Source: Siphlonurus alternatus (lineage: Eukaryota; Arthropoda; Insecta; Ephemeroptera; Siphlonuridae). Taken from it: a stretch of DNA of 64,000 nt. The notes under the pieces are model-generated. The model had not been told where the DNA came from and did not search any database. It worked only from the letters and a program-made list of their open reading frames with translations. Each line of letters begins with the position of its first letter. Positions within the stretch are counted from its first letter, which is position 1. Shown piece by piece: positions 47,317 through 64,000 of the stretch. Where the stretch lies: the NCBI GenBank assembly GCA_949825025.1, contig OX463778.1, positions 16,268,171 to 16,332,170 of the forward strand, in the 5' to 3' direction. Position numbers and translations under genes: made by a program.

Positions 47317-49812
47317 TCTAAAAATTTAGTGTGTGTGATGGCGAGTTTATTTATGGAGACCTTGTCCAGTCCAAACTGTCACGGAAAATCCCGAAGAAAG
47401 TCGATTTAATTATGAAGGTACGTCGGAGTGGTCATCGTGCGACATGGACACAGGTTCATAGGTCACGAGGGAGAGAGTGCAGCTGCGGCGACACGTGAAA
47501 AAATATTAATAATAAAAAAAACATTTGATGCTGCAGGGAATCAAGTTTTCTCTACGGTGACCCCAATTTAAATCTCAGCGCATCTTACAAACAAAAAGTC
47601 TTACAACTCATTGTATAACTTTAAGATTAAATATCATATTTTTCAATTCACGTCCTTGCTTTTTCTTTACAAGGAATATTTGTAAATTGTGACATATTAT
47701 ACACTAAAAATTTGTTGTGTGTGGGGTTATTGTATTGGCAAGGTTAAAAAACTTAACCTCTTTTTTTTTTATTATTTCAAACAAAAGCATAATAAATTTT
47801 GCTGTATCACATTAATAACTTAAGTAAATTATATTTTTGTTTATTTATGAAAATAATATTCTACTCACAGTTTTTATGGTTACACAATTTTTAAACTTTT
47901 ACATAAAAATATATTAATTGCATTTTAAAAAGGTAATTTTTTATATATAAAAATTTAGGTTATCGTATAATTTGTAACTTGAGTTTAACGTCCATAAAAT
48001 AATTCCATCAGAGTATACAAAAGAACAAAAGAAAAGTGTACTATTTTTATTGTAGATTAAATCACTTTTTTTTCGCTTCCTTAATTGTTTTCCATCTTAT
48101 GACATCGTGTGCTTGGCTTTTTATTTATTTCCATACTTAACATTATTTTCTCAATTAAAGGCAACAAAAGAAGTACTGTAGTTGAACAATTATTCCTGAA
48201 ATTAGAGCTAGTCTTCTCTCATACTGTCTCAACAATACAACGTACTGTACACCACAGTAGAAAAAAAAAAAAAAAAAAAAAAACTCGTATGCAAATTTGG
48301 TACTTGGAGAGATGTGTCAAGCGGTCTGAGTGTTGCTTTTTACACGACCGCAAAAATGTGAAAGGAAAGAAGTTTTTCTCATACTTAGTATATAATTAAG
48401 AAATAAGCATTTAAATAACCACATTAAATTAATTTTATGACTAATTACATATGTAATAGCATAATAGTATGTAATTACTAATTAATGTATATTATGTTAA
48501 TAGATAAATGAATTTTAAGATAATATTTTCATACTTATTTATCTATTGGACTATTGCTCTTATACTGTAATATATTCAAATATTCACTTTTAAATGTATG
48601 TAATTTTATAAAATTAGGCATGGATATTTGAATATGTCTCACACACACCCATTTACTATTTAGATGCAACATAAACGATTTTTTATTATTTATATTTAGT
48701 TTATTGACCTAGCAGCATCGGTACATTAATTTATGTACTTTAAAAATTAACTAATTCAAATATAATTTAAAAAAAAACTAGTAATAAATTTAATTGGAGA
48801 TATAATTATGGTTGATGGATTAAAAGAGAATATACAAATTGAGAATTATCAAAATTTATAATAATATATTTAATGTCGAATTCGACGTTCACAAATCATA
48901 ATGGTAAAAAATGCCGTAAAAAATAAATAAACATAAACAAATAAAAACAAAAAAATTAATTTAATAATAGTATTTCAAGCATTAAAGGGAGGTTAGGGAA
49001 AAGAATGAAATTAATTCTTTTATTTATTTACAGCATTTTATGCCATGATTAGCATTAAATGAAATATGATATAATTAGTTATGATATAATATAAAAAAAT
49101 CAAATTATGTACTCTCTTCTATCTCATTATCTGCAATTAATTTTGTACTATTTATGCATATTTCTTGAATACATGTTTTAATAAGTATATTATAAACAAC
49201 ATGCATTCATATATTTAGTAAATTTACGAGTATATTTATAGTGTAATGAAAAGAAAATACTATATTATACCTAGATAAGCTATAAAGTATAAACTTTTAA
49301 CCAAGTGATCTTCAGTAATAAATAATTAAGTTTCTTCTTTTAAGATTATTGGAGGACGACGGTCAGCTAACACACGACCACCGTTTCTGTCGATCATATC
49401 AAAATTAGCATGTCCTTACAAATATAATTTATAAATTCATTTTAAGTGTTCACGGTTTGCTGTTTATTAAGAGATTAGTGTGATAATAAGACAATTGAAT
49501 GCATGTATCTCTCTAGTCAGTCTAGTCTTCTCTAGATATAATCCTAAAACACAAGTTATTTCTCATGATTTTATATATACTAACATAGACGGTACATCAC
49601 ACAGATTATAATTCTCATCATCCATAAAGTGGAGTTAACCCTTTCTTTTTCCCACCGTCCAGCAGCATAGTTCATCAGTAGACGAGAGAGGAGCCCACTT
49701 TCCAGCAGTGCCACTTTTTCTTTCAGCTGCTCCCCTCCGCTGACTCCTCCGACGCAGCACGATGGAGTAAGTGAGGGGGGTAAACACTCGGGGGAAGATC
49801 CTCTCTCTATCA
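47317..49812. other. no gene recognised upstream of the secreted protein gene
   Basis: AT-rich, with a poly(A) run near 48261-48283. No repeats with clear ends and nothing coding. Confidence 0.4.
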
Positions 49813-49820
49813 TGACGTCA
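49813..49820. promoter_or_regulatory. CRE-type palindrome in the proximal promoter
   Basis: TGACGTCA lies between -54 and -47 relative to the likely start of transcription. It could bind CREB/ATF bZIP factors, but the same octamer recurs through the window, so function is unproven. Confidence 0.4.
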
Positions 49821-49834
49821 CGAACCGCCGAGCG

Positions 49835-49840
49835 TATAAA
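49835..49840 (+). promoter_or_regulatory. TATA box of the Gly/Ser-rich secreted protein gene
   Basis: TATAAA lies about 32 bp before an initiator-like ACAGTT (A at 49867), which is the canonical spacing. A palindromic TGACGTCA (CRE type) lies at 49813-49820, about 15 bp upstream. Confidence 0.7.
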
Positions 49841-49902
49841 GACGCGTGTGTGGAGGTGAAACATTACAGTTCGACTTTTGCTGTCTTACCTGCACAATCA
49901 AC

Positions 49903-49920
49903 ATGAACTCCTTATCTCTG
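49903..49920 (+). CDS. Gly/Ser-rich secreted protein exon 1
   Basis: The exon has six codons (MNSLSL) and donor CTG|GTAAGC. It is far too short to be found as an open frame, but it supplies the only ATG that completes the signal peptide. Confidence 0.8.
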
Positions 49921-50882
49921 GTAAGCTCAGTGGAGAACAGTTCGCCATCAGACAGTGATTTTTTAGTGTGGTGCTCATCTGTGTTTATTATTTTTTTTAT
50001 ATAATTTTGTGATAGTTTTTACTTGGCTCTTGTTAGTTTCCTGGAATACTGCTGCTAATTTGAGCTTTGTAAAATTTAATGCATGGTGTTTAATTTTATA
50101 TAATATTAGTTTAAAATATAATATCAAATTTTCAAAATATCTCAGCATAATTTACTGAATGTTCATTTAAAATTTTTAATATATATTTAATGCAATTTCA
50201 TTACATGAAAATTTAAATATTAAATTACTGTATATAACCAGAAAATGTTGACTTTTTGATTGCTATTCACAAAATAATACGTACGACGTTAAAAGTCAGC
50301 TACTAAAAAAGGAGCATACTGTGTTGTTAATTTTTATCCTCCCCTTGGAATATTCAACTTAAATCTGCTTGATTGACCTTAAATGATCTTTCTACCCTCT
50401 CGATGGACGTATGCTGATGGCTCATATGTTTTCAGTGTCTGTTCGCCGCCGTGTTGGCTCTGGCCTGCGCTGAGCCTCCTTCAGGCTACAACTACAACAG
50501 GCCCAGCGGCGGTGGTAGCTTCAGCTCCGGAGGTAGCTTCAGCTCCGGAGGCAGCTTCAGCTCCGGAGGTGGTCACCACGGAGGTGGAGGCAACGAGGGA
50601 CAGAACATCGATCCCGAGATCCTCGAGCAGGTTCGCCAGATCATCCTCCGTAGCGAGGCTAGCGGTGGTACCGGTGGAATTACCTCCGAGTATGGAGTGC
50701 CCCCTGGCCGCGTTGTTGACATCACCCTTCACGGAATCAAGCAGGCCATCCAGGTCGCTCAATTCGAGAAGACCCACCGGGGTGAGCCCGTGGCCATAAA
50801 CCAGGGAGGATATCCCCGTGGACCTGCCACTTCTTACCACGCACCCTCAGCACCTTCCAACTCTTACGGAACCCCATTCTAG
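49903..50882 (+). CDS. secreted Gly/Ser-rich, cuticle-type structural protein, two exons
   Basis: Exons 49903-49920 and 50436-50882 join in phase 0 to 154 residues. Residues 1-18 (MNSLSLCLFAAVLALACA) are a signal peptide, with cleavage likely before EPPSG. A Gly/Ser block follows with three GSFSSG repeats from a tandem 18-bp unit, then a charged helical stretch (DPEILEQVRQIILRSEA), a conserved-looking EYGVPPGRVVDITLHGI, and a Pro/Ser/Tyr tail ending NSYGTPF. An intron inside the signal peptide, a TATA promoter and high GC in exon 2 are usual for arthropod cuticle-protein genes. No chitin-binding R&R motif is visible. A structural role in cuticle is inference, and I do not recognise the exact family. 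Confidence 0.8.
50436..50882 (+). CDS. Gly/Ser-rich secreted protein exon 2
   Basis: The exon opens after TGTTTTCAG with CLFAAVLALACA, the rest of the signal peptide, and ends with TAG at 50880-50882. It is clearly GC-richer than its flanks, with strong third-position C/G bias. Confidence 0.85.
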   Translation, partial: CLFAAVLALACAEPPSGYNYNRPSGGGSFSSGGSFSSGGSFSSGGGHHGGGGNEGQNIDPEILEQVRQIILRSEASGGTGGITSEYGVPPGRVVDITLHGIKQAIQVAQFEKTHRGEPVAINQGGYPRGPATSYHAPSAPSNSYGTPF

Positions 50883-51157
50883 ATTACTTCGCATGGAGCA
50901 TAAATTTTATCCCCCCCACCTTTTAGCTCCAAGCAAAAAACCACAACCAAACGGGTCAATATTATGTATAATTTAAGATTATTTGTATAATGAAATATAT
51001 GTTTATTGTATATTTTTATTATTATAATCTTGCAAATTAACATCTTTGCAAGAATGCGAGTCACGTACGTGTTTTTATATTATGTAATAATTACATTCTC
51101 TGTAAATCTTTTACTGATGCTACTGTGTATATTTTTTCTACTAAAAAAAACTTTTAT

Positions 51158-51163
51158 AATAAA
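51158..51163 (+). terminator. candidate poly(A) signal of the secreted protein gene
   Basis: AATAAA lies 276 nt after the stop and is the first exact copy downstream of it. Confidence 0.45.
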
Positions 51164-51280
51164 ATTAGTTTTCAATCAAGTATAAATATGTATTTTAATT
51201 TTGAAAATCAACTTCCTATTACGAAATCTTCAACATAAACATTTTACTTTCACTAAAATAAGTTAAAATTTATCGATTAA

Positions 51281-51282
<2 letters not shown>

Positions 51283-51313
<31 letters not shown>
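51283..51313. repeat. poly(A) run of 31
   Basis: It lies about 120 bp after the poly(A) signal of the secreted protein gene. It could be a retroelement tail, but nothing upstream supports that. Confidence 0.85.
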
Positions 51314-51314
<1 letters not shown>

Positions 51315-52886
51315 AGAATTCAGTTTTAGGGCTTCACTTAAGCTTATTTAAAAACTAAGAAAAAACTTTGCACAATATTAGCGTACAACACAAAGCAGGA
51401 CTTGCTGGAAATATGAGGTGAACGTATATATGGCATACGTCTAAACTCACGACCTGGCAAATTGCCTTGTGTTTAATGCCAACTGTTTTATTTAGTTATA
51501 TTTTCATGTTGAAATGTGAGATGTGAGTAGTTTTATCTTGCATGGTACATTAGAATATTATGTTTACTTTCTCGTATATATTCAACTTACCTTTATATTA
51601 TAATATATTCAAGCCAATCTCATGTTAGAACCTATAAATAATGAGCACGATTCTTGAAAAAGTTATACAGAAAGATATCCAGATTATCCAGGTTTTTTAC
51701 TAAACACGTTTAGTACGCAAATACAGTGAGAAACCTGGACATCTTCTTTCGTAAATTGAGCCCAATGTGTCCAGTAATTTCAAATGCCTCTTTTTCATTT
51801 ACAGTAAGGTTCGATTCTCATTGTTGTATTGATAACAATAACCCTTCTTGAAATGGTCATAAGTGCCTTTAGAAACTATTGGACACCTTATAATAAGACA
51901 GGGATGGAGGGTGACTATACTGTATTATAGGAAAAGCCGGAGCCACCCAGGGTGTCTGACGATATACGGGAATTTCATATTTACATTTTGGGTAGCACGG
52001 AGATGTCCGAAGCCGCCCGAAGAGCTTCGGGATGTAGGCAGAAAACCCTAAAATCCTATGCTGTGCGTGTTAACGTAACTCACAACACCTCTTTTCTCAC
52101 AACAGTTTTGGTCGCCAAATATTTTTATTCACTAGCATTGGTTCTTCTTGTCACCATTTATGAAAGAAAATTCTACGAAAAATAATACGAATCGTCAGGA
52201 GAAATTAATTTCGAGACTAACTTTAGCACGTATTTGCTATGCCGCTGAATGTTTTGCCTACACAATTATGACGTCATATTGTTTTGTGACATATGGTGAA
52301 AGACCCGTATAGTGACGATCCTCGGATAAAAGAATTTTTACAGTGTAAATATCATTGACTATAGGTTTACAGGTTCATTAAAGAAAAAAAAAATCATGAA
52401 ACAGGCTGGCTAATGTAAGTTATCTGGTTAATTTAATAGTAAAAGGTTTGAAAATTCTAAAATAAAAAATTCCTTTTAATGAACAAAATTTCACTTTATT
52501 TAAAACTATGGAATACACATCACATATTTAATCATACATTTGCAAGCCTTTCAGAGCCCACACACAGGCACTTGCACTGTGGGATAATTTGACGACTTAC
52601 AGACTGCTTCATAATTCTCATGAAATACACTTTGATATTTGCTTTATTCATTCATTACAAAGAAATGCTATATTACAAAATTTATTAAATTCATATTATG
52701 TATTATACGCTTATTATATCGTCGAAAGGAAGTAGTATACCATACTTTTATTATTTTACTCATATCGATGCATAAATAATCGTTTACATAGATAAATCAC
52801 AAAAATAAAGAGAGCAAAACTTGAATGTACAATCAAATTATGGCACCGTAACTTTATAATTATTGTTATAAGTTCACTTGAAAGTT
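51314..52886. other. no gene recognised
   Basis: A degenerate inverted element near 51645-51765 (GTGAGAAACCTGGACATCTT) belongs with text at 26.67 and 36.71 kb. TGACGTCA lies at 52269-52276. Confidence 0.4.
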
Positions 52887-52892
52887 TTTATT
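52887..52892 (-). terminator. candidate poly(A) signal downstream of CHSY
   Basis: AATAAA on the minus strand lies about 490 nt after the CHSY stop. It is the nearest exact signal I see and also follows the unassigned open segment at 52904-53028. Confidence 0.4.
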
Positions 52893-52903
52893 TGTAAAGT
52901 GGT

Positions 52904-53028
52904 CTAAGAATCTTTGGTCACAGCCTTCACAAACCACTTGCTGGTCCACAAAACAACAACGAAATTAATTACGCACAGCTGGAAATTTGCTGGGGACAGA
53001 ACTTTTGGATTGACAGAGTTTGTTATTG
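52904..53028 (-). other. exon-like open segment with stop and poly(A) signal, unassigned
   Basis: After TTAATACCAG on the minus strand an open frame reads SVNPKVLSPANFQLCVINF, then WTSKWFVKAVTKDS, and stops at TAG (52904-52906). AATAAA on the same strand follows at 52892-52887. It may be the last exon of an unknown gene with a membrane segment near its end, or part of the CHSY 3' UTR. I do not recognise the protein. Confidence 0.3.
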
Positions 53029-53384
53029 CTGGTATTAATAAAAAAATTGTCAGTGGAGTTTTATTATGACGCGTTCGTTTAAAAAAAAAAATGAATGTTT
53101 TGTAGAGTTTGACGATATTAAACGTCATGTATCAAATAACTAATCTACATATTTCATCGATTTGGAAAAGGGACCACTAATTTCTAACTTAATGTGATAC
53201 TATACTGTAATATTTGAATAAATTAATAAATTTTCTAAATTAATGTGATACTGTACTATCATATTTTATAATAACAATAAGCACTTCAACATAGACAACT
53301 ATTTTAACAGTAAAGTTCTGCCCCTAGCCTCATCGTCATTCAGCCCCTCGTGCGCCGTTTGCGCCTTGGGCGTTCAGCCATAGG

Positions 53385-63036
<9,652 letters not shown>

Positions 63037-64000
63037 CTGAAAAACCATCGAGGTCAAAGTTACAGACAGGGAACTCCCTGGAGACCACATGGCCTAGACG
63101 TCATAATGAGAGTTTAATAGCGACTTATCGAGAGGAGGGACATCTGGTTTGTTTTTTTACAAACTTTTTCTCACTTTATGTAACTCACACACAGCTTGTT
63201 AATACACAAAGTACAGAGACTAGCTCAGTATACTACATAATTACGTCTCGTGTGACTTAATTAAGGAAGAAGAAACTGAAAGATAAATTTGATTTCCAGA
63301 AGAGGTTACTGACTTGTAATTCTAGTATTACGATATAAAGTCGTATATTGTTGCCGCAATTATAATGTATGTAGGAGATATTGTATATTTATATAAACTA
63401 ATTAAGTAAGTAAAAAAAATGTGATAAACGTTGAGAAGCAACAACTTGTTGATGAATTTCTCTCATTGTAAAAGAAATACTCTCCCAAGCTTCACTGAAG
63501 CCTGTAACTACATAAACTATACTTTAACTCAATGGAAATCATGCATGAATAATAAAAAAATACTTACTGTAATTACAAAATGATACATTAACATTAAATA
63601 ATTTTAAACATAATAGATACTTTATATCATTCTACGTTTGTATGCATGGTTCTCAGGTTCTCCAGAACTTTTTTTATGCATCGTATGTAATTTAAGAGGG
63701 TCTTGATTCTCATGCAAATATACAAACTACTTTTATTTATTTAACGCATATGTGCAGTTTTATTTCGTATGTGTGAATCACGTGATACAAATGGCTGCAC
63801 ATTAAAAGTCCTCTTTAAGTGTTGCGAATAAAAAAAAAAATATATACATAAAGTCAGGAAGTGTTGCGTTGTTTTACAAGCTAAGCAACAAATTTAAGTG
63901 TTTATATTTTATAATATGTTTTGGCGAGTGTCATATTTCAGTAGCATGCAGGAGTACTGAGACAGATAGAAAAAGAGGGGGATGAGACCAAAGACTTTGA
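63037..64000. other. CHSY intron at the right edge
   Basis: I looked for the preceding CHSY exon (ending near a WSYE motif) and did not find it. The stretch appears intronic. Confidence 0.5.

Noticed and set aside
50481..50840. Minus-strand 119-codon frame over the secreted protein gene
   Set aside because: It is a shadow of the plus-strand exon, which has signal peptide, splice sites, promoter and poly(A) signal.

Overview
The window is nuclear DNA of an arthropod, most likely a crustacean. It is AT-rich (about two thirds A+T by eye). It has spliced genes with GT-AG introns, long non-coding stretches, many small inverted-repeat transposons, SINEs and long microsatellites. The protein segments that can be read (an arthropod-type Na-K-Cl cotransporter N-terminus, a cuticle-like Gly/Ser-rich secreted protein, an IER3IP1 homologue and a chondroitin sulfate synthase) fit an arthropod. 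The crustacean call is inference from gene style and repeat load.

Layout. Positions 1-20216 hold no gene I can name and are probably mostly intron of the cotransporter gene on the minus strand. Its first two coding exons lie at 20217-20785. IER3IP1 (three exons, complete, 21880-24378, plus strand) runs head-to-head with it. A retroelement-like insert of about 620 bp, flanked by a 14-bp target duplication, sits 6 bp before the IER3IP1 start codon. Positions 24.7-49.8 kb are non-coding or unassigned and full of fold-back elements, 5S-derived SINEs and simple repeats, with one unassigned coding-like segment near 25.5 kb. A complete two-exon secreted Gly/Ser-rich gene with a TATA box lies at 49835-51163. 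From 53385 to the right edge, the minus strand carries the last seven exons (about 533 codons) of a chondroitin sulfate synthase of the CHSY1 type. Its N-terminal part lies beyond position 64000.

The recognised genes have unrelated jobs: ion cotransport at the plasma membrane, ER-Golgi traffic, extracellular structural protein, and glycosaminoglycan polymerisation in the Golgi. The only apparent regulatory link is the divergent cotransporter/IER3IP1 pair, whose start codons are about 1.1 kb apart, or about 0.46 kb without the insert.

I found no CRISPR array, prokaryotic operon, functional rRNA or tRNA gene, or clearly new multi-gene system. The most interesting material is transposon biology: dated or nested insertions with exact target duplications, 5S- and tRNA-headed SINEs that appear to share a 3' core, and elements lodged a few tens of bases from splice donors.
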